In this document: positions 57,915 through 64,000 of the stretch, piece after piece
Layout: every line of letters starts with the position of its first letter
How positions within the stretch are numbered: position 1 is the first letter of the stretch
NCBI GenBank assembly: GCA_029959295.1
Contig: JASCOH010000001.1
Coordinates: forward strand, 974,210-1,038,209
Reading direction: 5' to 3'
DNA length: 64,000 bases
From: Flavobacteriaceae bacterium PS02334
GTDB lineage: Bacteria > Bacteroidota > Bacteroidia > Flavobacteriales > Flavobacteriaceae
The notes under the pieces: generated by a model
Seen by the model: the letters and a program-made list of their open reading frames with translations, nothing else
What the model was told of the DNA's origin: nothing
Database searches by the model: none
Made by a program: the position numbers and the translations under genes

Positions 57915-59660
57915 TTAAGCGATAATAATCGAATCACGTTTTAAATAAGAAATGAATTTTGACGGCGCAATTCCGGTTCTCTGCACAAAAGCACGATTGA
58001 AAACTGCATGCGAAGCAAAACCGCATTCTTCAGCAAGATAGGCAATTTTATAGCTGGAATATTCGGGTTGATTTTTTAGCTTCAAGATAATATAATCTAT
58101 CCGCAGGTCGTTGACATAACCATTAAAATTATTGTTTTTATATTTTTTTATAGCTTCAGAAAGGTAGCGTACATTGGTATTAAAATCTATCGCCATGCTG
58201 CTCACTGAAACTTCTGGCGAGAGAAATTTCAGCTTCCGTTCAAAGCTGTCAAAACGCTTTAGGATATTTTTCTCAGCTTCATCGCTCATGGCAGAAGTCA
58301 CATTTTTTATTGCCGGGATTGGCTTTTCGGCGACGTTTTCTTTTTCTTCTATGATTTCTTCTGCTTCCGGCAATTCTTTTTGTGTGGCTTCCTGCTGGTC
58401 AAGTCTTGCCATCACTGCTTGGAATTTTTTCTTGTCATGCTTGCCCTTTATCATTGCCCCAATGATTACTGCAGTGGCGAGCAAACCTGCCAAAATACCC
58501 AATAGGGCATAGCGATTTGCTGTTTTATTCTTGTGGGAGAGTTCTTTATTCATAGGGTCTATGACATCTATTTGATAAAGCTTTGCCATAAAATCGGCTT
58601 TGGCGGCATAGTTTGTTTTTTGAGAACCTACCAAATATTTTTTAGAATAGAATGCTACGGCTTTTTCATCTCCCAATTTTTCGGCATTTTGCGAGGCCAG
58701 ATGATAGAGCTCCAGTTCATAGTTAAGGGAAGATTGCATTACAACTTTATTGGCTAATGCCTGCTCGCAATAGGCCAGCGATTTGGCATATTCACCTTTC
58801 TTGTTATAGCATACGGCCAAATAATAAAGCGACTGGTAGGTGTCTATTTTTGAACCCTTGATATATTTCTCTTGAGATGCCGCAATTTTGGCGATGGCAT
58901 CATCATACTGGCCTCGCAAGATGAAATAAAAAGTTTCTTGATACCAGATGCCAAACATATCATAGATGCCTTTTTTTTCCAGCTGCCTTACTTGTTTGAT
59001 ATAATAAGCAGCCGAATCGAGTTTCTTTTGATAGTTATAATTGGTTATTAGTTCTCCCGCATAAAATCCTTTATTTTTCAACAGCTTAGCAATTGTTTCT
59101 TTTTCTTCATTGGGATGCGAGGCTATATAGCGCTCTATTTTTTCTATGTCTTTTCTATATGTTTTTGCTTCCTTTTTAAAATCGCCCATTAATCCATAAG
59201 CAATAGCATAAATATTACCGTGTCTCAGTGATTCCATTTCTGTTCGTTGAGTACTATATTTTTTAATTTGCTCGATGCAGTCTAGTGCCTGTTGGTTTTT
59301 ATTCATCATTACATACAGGATTGCCATCACATTATGGCTCTCTATTATATAATGCGTATTATGGCTTCTTTTGGCATGCATCAAGCTTTTTTTTAGGTTT
59401 TCAATGGCTTTATCCAAATCAATTTTAATAACACCGTAATACATATCGCCCATATTGCAATAAGCCATTGCTTTTATAGAATCATGGGGGTTTCGGCTGA
59501 TGATTTCTTCACAATAAATTTTTATTCGCGGGTCCAAATTCGCATTTGCTTGGTCCGTTTTATCGATAAGCTGTTTTACAGTATATTTTGCCAGCGAGTC
59601 TTTTTGGGCTGTGGCACTAAAGGCGATTAGTAAAAAAAGAATAAAATAAAGCTTTTTCAT
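57915..59660 (-). CDS. Membrane one-component regulator: TPR sensor + TM + AraC-type HTH (paralogue 3, first in operon)
   Basis: 581 residues. Signal peptide MKKLYFILFLLIAFSATAQ, periplasmic TPR region with LDRAI-like repeats (DLDKAIENLKKSLMHAKRSH), helix LGILAGLLATAVIIGAMIKG and a cytoplasmic HTH (VRYLSEAIKKYKNNNFNGYV, AYLAEECGFASHAVFNRAFV). Its linker (QQEATQKELPEAEEIIEEKE) is identical to that of paralogue 1 rather than the adjacent paralogue 2. Transcription reads 59660 to 54386. A 22-bp repeat array lies 350-550 bp upstream. No perfect TAnnTTTG box was found before it. Confidence 0.88.
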   Translation of the reverse strand: MKKLYFILFLLIAFSATAQKDSLAKYTVKQLIDKTDQANANLDPRIKIYCEEIISRNPHDSIKAMAYCNMGDMYYGVIKIDLDKAIENLKKSLMHAKRSHNTHYIIESHNVMAILYVMMNKNQQALDCIEQIKKYSTQRTEMESLRHGNIYAIAYGLMGDFKKEAKTYRKDIEKIERYIASHPNEEKETIAKLLKNKGFYAGELITNYNYQKKLDSAAYYIKQVRQLEKKGIYDMFGIWYQETFYFILRGQYDDAIAKIAASQEKYIKGSKIDTYQSLYYLAVCYNKKGEYAKSLAYCEQALANKVVMQSSLNYELELYHLASQNAEKLGDEKAVAFYSKKYLVGSQKTNYAAKADFMAKLYQIDVIDPMNKELSHKNKTANRYALLGILAGLLATAVIIGAMIKGKHDKKKFQAVMARLDQQEATQKELPEAEEIIEEKENVAEKPIPAIKNVTSAMSDEAEKNILKRFDSFERKLKFLSPEVSVSSMAIDFNTNVRYLSEAIKKYKNNNFNGYVNDLRIDYIILKLKNQPEYSSYKIAYLAEECGFASHAVFNRAFVQRTGIAPSKFISYLKRDSIIIA

Positions 59661-59800
59661 TGTGGGGGGAAAGAGTATTAAAAATTGTATACCAATTAAT
59701 ATTCGATAAAAATAACCAATAAATAGTCTTATTGCAAAAAATTAAGATTTGGACAATCAAAACAGCAATCTGTTTAAGAAAAAAGAGAAAGTATTTTCAT

Positions 59801-59836
59801 AAAAAATCTCCCTGCATTTTAATGCAAATGCAGGGA
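59801..59836 (-). terminator. Hairpin terminator
   Basis: TCCCTGCATTT (59809-59819) and AAATGCAGGGA (59826-59836) form a perfect 11-bp stem with a 6-nt loop, followed on the minus strand by ATTTTTTATG. It could end a transcript from the gene at 60338-61435 that runs through the repeat array. Confidence 0.65.
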
Positions 59837-59857
59837 AATTAAAATTATAATAGTTAA

Positions 59858-59962
59858 TTAAAGAGAAAACCCTTTATGACTGTTGCTGTCCTTGTCAAAA
59901 TTTATTGCTTGTAAGAAACAATTATTAGGACATAAATCTGTATTGATAATCCAAAATATTAT
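59858..59962 (-). pseudogene. Short coding remnant
   Basis: A minus-strand frame without a start codon reads WIINTDLCPNNCFLQAINFD and then KDSNSHKGFSL, with stop at 59858. The composition looks like real protein rather than random AT-rich DNA, so it may be the C-terminal end of a decayed gene. I do not recognise the family. Low confidence. Confidence 0.25.
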
Positions 59963-59990
59963 TTATGACCAGCATCCTGCTTTTACCTTA

Positions 59991-60011
59991 AGCCCAGCAT
60001 TAGTGCGGGCT
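59991..60011. repeat. GC-rich hairpin bordering the 22-bp array
   Basis: AGCCC-a-GCA pairs with TGC-GGGCT around TTAG (one bulged A). It ends 2 bp before the first repeat unit. No T-run follows on either strand. Confidence 0.5.
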
Positions 60012-60013
60012 AG

Positions 60014-60210
60014 ACCTAACCGTTTGCGTGTGGCGACCTAACCGTTTAGGTCAGATGACCCAACCGCTTGGGTTGTATAGGGTAAAATTTTAGGTCCCTA
60101 GGGGTAACTGGTTGGGTTATATAACCTAACCGGTTGGGTTGTCAGGGGTAACCGGTTAGGTCACCCTACCCAACCGCTTGGGTCATGAAGGGTAAACGGT
60201 TGGGTTGTTT
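60014..60210. repeat. Tandem array of nine 22-bp quasi-palindromic repeats
   Basis: Nine consecutive units of 22 bp (last 21), each a 16-bp core plus a variable 6-bp spacer. The core follows (A/G)(C/G)(C/G)(T/C)AAccGnTT(A/G)GGT. Two kinds are perfect dyads: ACCTAACCGTTTAGGT (60036) and ACCCAACCGCTTGGGT (60058, 60168). The T-A and C-G changes occur together on both arms. Not coding in any frame of useful length. Confidence 0.92.
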
Positions 60211-60337
60211 CAAGCTTTTGTTTCATAAAAGCTAAGCGCTAAAACATTCCAGACTTGAATTATTCAAATTAATTGCGGGTATTATGCCACTAGCTTCACA
60301 ATTAGAATGCTTGCGCGAGTGGCATAATATTGACTAT

Positions 60338-61435
60338 TTAATAGGTCACTTTAACTTGCGTGACCGATTGTTGGTCTCCCGCACTTGTAGTTCCTGTTTC
60401 GGTCAGCTTGAAGGTTGTGCTTGTTGTGCCTGCGGCCGCTACGAAAGTAAACGTGGTCACGTATCCTGCACTATTGGTTCCATTGCCCGTATTGCGCGTT
60501 GCAATTGCCGTGCCGCTTGTAGCCGTGCCACCATAGACGTTAATCTGAGTCTGGGTATGTGTGCCATAACCATCGGTACCAGACAAACCATTGTGGTTGG
60601 TAACCATCCTAACTGTGTAAGTTCTGCCGGCAACGGTTGCTACTGTTTTGTAAGCCATACCGCTTCCTATGGTACTATTGCTGCAGTTGTCACCGCTAAG
60701 GTAACAGGCAGGCTGCACGCCCGGATCACAAACCTTTGCAGACTGCCACGATCCGCTGAGTACCCATCCTCCACCAGAAACAAGGGTGCAATTAAAACCA
60801 TTGTTATCAAACAGTATGGCCACGCCAACAGTTATAGTCATCGTACAGCTGCGTCCGGCAAAGCTGATGGCAAACGAAGCTGTTCCTGAGCCTGAAGGCG
60901 TTCCGGTAATGTCATAGACTAAATTGCCCGAACCGCTGGCGAGCGTTCCTGCACGAAGTGTAGCCGTAAGCCCAGTAACACCAGTAGAAGCAGTGCCTGC
61001 ATCGGCAGGATAACTTCCGCCGTTTCCACCGGTGTAAGGAACCGTTTGGCTTACGCCACTTGCCACAGTCTGTGATGTAAGAGTGCCAGTCAGCACGCCC
61101 GTAGCACAGTTAATGCTAGAAACAGCAGGAGTTACACACGTTTTATCAGCACCTGCATCAGTCACAAAATCAATAGATTTAGTAGCATCAGCAAAGCTTA
61201 CCGAGCCATTGCCTGTGCCAAAATTTACATTGTTTGTACTCCAAGTTGTATTTTGCACGATGGCAACACCGGTATTGATCGTTTTGGTGTCCGTCGTAAC
61301 GTTAAAGATACTCGTCGGATTTCCCCAAGTAGCACAATTGTCCCAATTCCCTGAGGTTGTCGCGGTGTTCTGGGCCACTGCAGGCAGGCAGGCCAGCAAT
61401 AGTAACAAAACAGAATGGGTTATTATTTTTTTCAT
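60338..61435 (-). CDS. Secreted low-complexity beta-rich protein
   Basis: 365 residues. A Sec signal peptide (MKKIITHSVLLLLLACLPAVAQ) precedes GNWDNCATWGNPTSIFNV-like and Thr/Gly/Ala-rich sequence. One copy of a module I know from flavobacterial surface proteins is present: VSQTVPYTGGNGGSYPADAG, then GVTGLTATLRAGTLASGSGN and CTMTITVGVA. No T9SS sorting domain is seen, and the end VTQVKVTY has no anchor. GC is clearly above its surroundings. Probably an extracellular or adhesin-like protein; function unknown. A plus-strand Cys-rich frame over the same DNA is a shadow. Confidence 0.75.
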   Translation of the reverse strand: MKKIITHSVLLLLLACLPAVAQNTATTSGNWDNCATWGNPTSIFNVTTDTKTINTGVAIVQNTTWSTNNVNFGTGNGSVSFADATKSIDFVTDAGADKTCVTPAVSSINCATGVLTGTLTSQTVASGVSQTVPYTGGNGGSYPADAGTASTGVTGLTATLRAGTLASGSGNLVYDITGTPSGSGTASFAISFAGRSCTMTITVGVAILFDNNGFNCTLVSGGGWVLSGSWQSAKVCDPGVQPACYLSGDNCSNSTIGSGMAYKTVATVAGRTYTVRMVTNHNGLSGTDGYGTHTQTQINVYGGTATSGTAIATRNTGNGTNSAGYVTTFTFVAAAGTTSTTFKLTETGTTSAGDQQSVTQVKVTY

Positions 61436-61462
61436 CTTTTTAGGTTTAAAGGGTTTTAGGTA

Positions 61463-61494
61463 TAAGGCTCATGTTTTTTTACCCATGAACCTTA
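61463..61494. repeat. Intercistronic hairpin
   Basis: TAAGG-c-TCATG pairs with CATGA-a-CCTTA around a T-rich loop between the genes at 60338-61435 and 61510-62373. On the minus strand it lies 16 bp after the stop of the second gene but without a T-run beyond the stem; it may stabilise or process the mRNA. Confidence 0.4.
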
Positions 61495-61509
61495 CGCCCA
61501 GCCACCTGA

Positions 61510-62373
61510 TTATTTCTTAAGTTTTTCCATTTCTGCTTTAAGCTCATTAATTTGAGCCTGCTGTGCTTTGATAGCTTCAATCAATGCAGGAACCAACTCT
61601 GTATAGCTAACCGCTTTAAAACCTTGATCATTAGTGCTAACCGCTTCTGGAAATTGTTTTTCTACTTCTTGAGCGATAACCCCCATATCATGTCCATTTC
61701 CTAAAGTCTGTCCTGGAAAATCTTTCGCTTCTTTCCAATCATATGTATAGCCACCTAATTGCATTACTTTTTCCAAAGCGTTTTGAATCGGCTTGATGTT
61801 CTTTTTGAATCTAGAGTCAGAAGGTCCTTGGATTTTAGTAGCCGTGATGATTCCGTTTACGTGAAGTGTCGTTGAAGGCGTAGCGGTACCGATACCTACA
61901 TTGCCATTTTCAAGTACTACGAAACGACCATTGCTTACGTTTGGAGCATCGATACCAAAAATACCAGCACCTGTTTGCGTAAATGCTTGTGAACCAGCAA
62001 TAGTATTCAAGATGAATTTACCAGTTGTTGCATTGAACTGAAGATTCTTGTCAGCCATGTTCACGGAGCGATTACTGGTAAGCGCTCCATTGCTGTTGTA
62101 AATGTTGGTGCTTGTTCCTGAGTCTTTCCAAGCGGTACCGTCAAAGAACCATATGGTATTCGAGGTAGTATCAAAAACCTGTAGACCTGCCACAGGAGAT
62201 ACAATTGCTGTTCTTTCAGCAGTTAACATTCGTGGCATCAAGAAACCTTTAGTTGTGCTGGTGATATCTAGCATTGATGAGGCAACAGGCGTTTTTGTAC
62301 CAATACCTACTTGTGCGTTGGCTACTAAGCTCGTTATTAAAAGAACTACTAATGCGTAAAATTGTCTTTTCAT
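61510..62373 (-). CDS. Secreted tail-fibre-like protein with C-terminal endosialidase-type chaperone domain
   Basis: 287 residues. Signal peptide MKRQFYALVVLLITSLVANAQ, then VGIGTKTPVASSMLDITST and a repeated segment with SVNMADKNLQFN and FVVLENGNVGIGTATPSTTL. The C-terminal 95 residues (SRFKKNIKPIQNALEKVMQL, YTYDWKEA, GVIAQEVEKQFPEAVSTND) form an S74-type intramolecular chaperone, which in phage fibres trimerises and then cleaves itself off at a Ser-Asp pair (here SDSRFKKN). It ends in a Lys/Glu coiled coil. It shares a 72-residue block with the next gene. Confidence 0.88.
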   Translation of the reverse strand: MKRQFYALVVLLITSLVANAQVGIGTKTPVASSMLDITSTTKGFLMPRMLTAERTAIVSPVAGLQVFDTTSNTIWFFDGTAWKDSGTSTNIYNSNGALTSNRSVNMADKNLQFNATTGKFILNTIAGSQAFTQTGAGIFGIDAPNVSNGRFVVLENGNVGIGTATPSTTLHVNGIITATKIQGPSDSRFKKNIKPIQNALEKVMQLGGYTYDWKEAKDFPGQTLGNGHDMGVIAQEVEKQFPEAVSTNDQGFKAVSYTELVPALIEAIKAQQAQINELKAEMEKLKK

Positions 62374-62446
62374 GGTATAAAAAATTTAATAATTGTTTGG
62401 ATTTTATTTTAGAAACTCGAAACCTATTTTGGAAGGTTTCAAGTTT

Positions 62447-62480
62447 TTAAAAAATCCCCACATTACTACAACATGGGGAT
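62447..62480 (-). terminator. Terminator of the long tail-fibre-like gene
   Basis: ATCCCCA (62454-62460) and TGGGGAT (62474-62480) pair; on the minus strand six T follow. It lies about 115 bp past the stop codon of the gene at 62595-64000, in an AT-rich stretch with no other gene. Confidence 0.65.
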
Positions 62481-62594
62481 ATAAAAAAATTTAAAAGAGT
62501 TTAATCGGTAATATTAATCCACTATATATATTTATTAATTCAGTAACCGTCAAGGTACTTTTGCACTTGTGGCAGTACCGTCTAATTGTTTTAA

Positions 62595-64000
62595 TTATAG
62601 TGCGCAATCTCCAGTTACATAAGCGTTTCCGGGAGTATCAACGATAACACCAATAGCTGAGTTTTTCACTCTGGCAAGTGAACCGCCACCTGATGGATAG
62701 TTTACTACAGTTCCAGATCCAGCAACAACGTTTACTCTACCAGCCCCCTTTTGGATAATCTCACAGTAAAATCCTGCAGGAAGTGTAGCTGGAACAGTAA
62801 TAGAAATAGTACCGCTGGCATTGGTTGAGGTGATAATTTTACCAAGGTCGCTTGCTTGTAATGTGTAGGCAACTGCTGTAGCATATACTCCAGCATTTGT
62901 TAATACACCGCCTGTTGAGTTTACCACATAAGGAGCTGCTGTTGTTCCAGAACCTGTAATGGTTACATTGGTTCCGGCAGTTACTTTAGTTTCAGAACCA
63001 TCAGCAGCTGCTGCAGTAGCGTTCACGATGTATGGTGAAGCTGTTGTTCCAGAACCTGTAACGGTTGTATTTGTCCCTGCTTGCACTTTAGTTTCAGATC
63101 CGTCAGCTGTTGATGCTGCAGTTGCCCAAGTAGCCAAACCGTTAGCGTCAGAAGTCAAAACTTTTCCTGCACCTTGCGTACCGTCAGCAATCTTTACTGT
63201 ACCTGCAACGTCTAGTCTTGCATTCGGATTTCTTTGACCGATACCCACATTTCCGTTTTCAAGCACTACAAAACGTCCATTGCTTACGTTAGGGGCATCG
63301 ATACCAAAAATACCAGCGCCAGTTTGCGTAAATGCTTGCGTACCTGTTGCTGTATTAATTACAAACGTACCCGTTGTAGAATTAAACTGAAGATTCTTGT
63401 CATTCATATTTACCGAACGTCCGCTAGTAAGCGTACCATTACTAGTATATAAATTTGAAGCATCTACCACATAAGGTGCAGCCGTAGTTCCAGAACCTGT
63501 AACGGTTGTGTTGGTTCCTGCCTGTACTTTAGTTTCAGAACCATCACCTGTAGAACCTGCAGCCACTGTCTGCCAGCTAGCCAAACCGTTGGCATCTGAA
63601 GTCAGTACTTTTCCTGCAGCCTGAGAGCCGTCAGTGATTTTTATCGTACCGTTAACATCTAGTTTTGCGCCAGGGGTTGTTGTTCCAATACCCACGTTAC
63701 CAGCGTTTTGCACTAAAAATCTAGTTGTTGCGCCGCCGCCGCCTGATGTTTTAACAACAAAGTCAGCAGCGCCTTCGTTGGCTGAACCATTCACATATTC
63801 TGCACCGATGGCTATCGGATAAGAGCCATTAATGAAGTTAGGATTAAAACCAATAAGCGCCTGCTGTCCCACTGCTGCCGTGCCCGATGCACCGCCAATG
63901 CGCAGCATGCTATTTGCAGTTGTGCTCAAAGGCCCTGTGATTTGCATAGGAAGCGCGTTGTTGCTCGTAAAAAATGTAGATCCTGAACCCCCTGAAAAGG
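62595..64000 (-). CDS. Tail-fibre-like repeat protein (5' end outside the window)
   Basis: At least 468 residues; an ATG at 63947 exists but the same open frame continues to the window edge (SGGSGSTFFTSNNALPMQIT), so the start lies beyond 64000. Repeats dominate: three copies of DGSETKVQAGTNTTVTGSGT type, two of GxxxAGKVLTSDANGLA(S/T)W, and the FVVLENGNVGIG block shared with the downstream gene. The C-terminus (YCEIIQKGAGRVNVVAGSGT, ending VTGDCAL) is not an S74 chaperone. Likely an extracellular fibre or adhesin. No T9SS sorting signal is visible in the part seen. Confidence 0.8.
   Translation of the reverse strand, partial: FSGGSGSTFFTSNNALPMQITGPLSTTANSMLRIGGASGTAAVGQQALIGFNPNFINGSYPIAIGAEYVNGSANEGAADFVVKTSGGGGATTRFLVQNAGNVGIGTTTPGAKLDVNGTIKITDGSQAAGKVLTSDANGLASWQTVAAGSTGDGSETKVQAGTNTTVTGSGTTAAPYVVDASNLYTSNGTLTSGRSVNMNDKNLQFNSTTGTFVINTATGTQAFTQTGAGIFGIDAPNVSNGRFVVLENGNVGIGQRNPNARLDVAGTVKIADGTQGAGKVLTSDANGLATWATAASTADGSETKVQAGTNTTVTGSGTTASPYIVNATAAAADGSETKVTAGTNVTITGSGTTAAPYVVNSTGGVLTNAGVYATAVAYTLQASDLGKIITSTNASGTISITVPATLPAGFYCEIIQKGAGRVNVVAGSGTVVNYPSGGGSLARVKNSAIGVIVDTPGNAYVTGDCAL

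Larger units (their letters stand above)
59661..60337. other. Long non-coding region with hairpins and a 22-bp repeat array
   Basis: The 677 bp between the triplicated regulators and the secreted-protein gene contain, in order: AT-rich leader DNA, a terminator-like hairpin, a 34-codon coding remnant, a GC-rich hairpin (59991-60011) and the 22-bp repeat array. They are listed separately. No intact gene was recognised. Confidence 0.7.

Noticed and set aside
60014-60210. CRISPR array
   Set aside because: The non-core part is only 6 bp, far too short for spacers, and there are no cas genes.
60284-60889. Plus-strand open frame of 201 codons, Cys-rich
   Set aside because: It overlaps the secreted-protein gene on the other strand, which has a signal peptide and a known module. 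The Cys richness follows from antisense Thr/Ala/Gly codons.

Overview
The window looks like a chromosome segment of a Flavobacterium-type member of the Bacteroidota. Three things point there: AT-rich DNA with many promoters of the TTG-N19/20-TAnnTTTG type and no strong Shine-Dalgarno sites; a type IX secretion (T9SS) substrate and a SusC/SusD outer-membrane pair; and the ribosomal gene order rpsL-rpsG-fusA-rpsJ-rplC...rpoA-rplQ followed by carA and eno. No tRNA, rRNA, CRISPR array or intact insertion sequence was seen.

Layout. 1-11.9 kb (mostly minus strand): a partial amidinotransferase, an FAD oxidoreductase, citrate synthase, a large T9SS-sorted surface protein, a LytTR response regulator with its TPR histidine kinase, a PPOX/HugZ-like protein and enolase. 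11.9-14 kb: an AT-rich accessory patch with a membrane protein resembling putative phage abortive-infection proteins, the tail of a decayed IS200-like/RAYT transposase, and an array of 17 imperfect 21-bp tandem repeats. 13.6-17.6 kb: a VOC protein, an AraC regulator, an HD hydrolase, a NYN/OST-HTH nuclease-like protein and carA. 18.1-35.7 kb: the ribosomal super-cluster from rplQ back to rpsL, all on the minus strand. It breaks into at least three transcription units, because promoters are visible before rpsL, before rplC (behind a terminator after rpsJ) and before rpsH. A structured leader candidate precedes rpsD.

35.9-45.7 kb (mostly plus): an outer-membrane D15-like barrel, an orphan SusC/SusD pair, rlmB, a rhomboid protease (minus), a structured RNA-like element and rarA. 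45.7-49.6 kb: a tightly coupled minus-strand operon with an ABC exporter whose permease carries a His-rich insertion, a DUF3299-like periplasmic partner, a YjjG-like phosphatase and a secreted protein. 49.6-53.4 kb: a RES/Xre toxin-antitoxin pair with a visible operator-promoter, radC, a DUF1287 protein and mpl. 53.5-59.7 kb: a TPR protein, then three tandem paralogues that each join a periplasmic TPR domain, one membrane helix and a cytoplasmic AraC-type HTH. 59.7-60.3 kb: non-coding DNA with a hairpin and nine 22-bp quasi-palindromic repeats. 60.3-64 kb: a secreted low-complexity protein and two secreted tail-fibre-like proteins, one with a C-terminal endosialidase-type chaperone domain, the other running off the window end.

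The least ordinary signals are the two helically phased repeat arrays (21 bp and 22 bp), the second beside the triplicated one-component regulators; the promoter with an embedded 15-bp inverted repeat inside the spc operon; the His-rich ABC/DUF3299 operon; and several sites where a terminator and the next promoter are fused.
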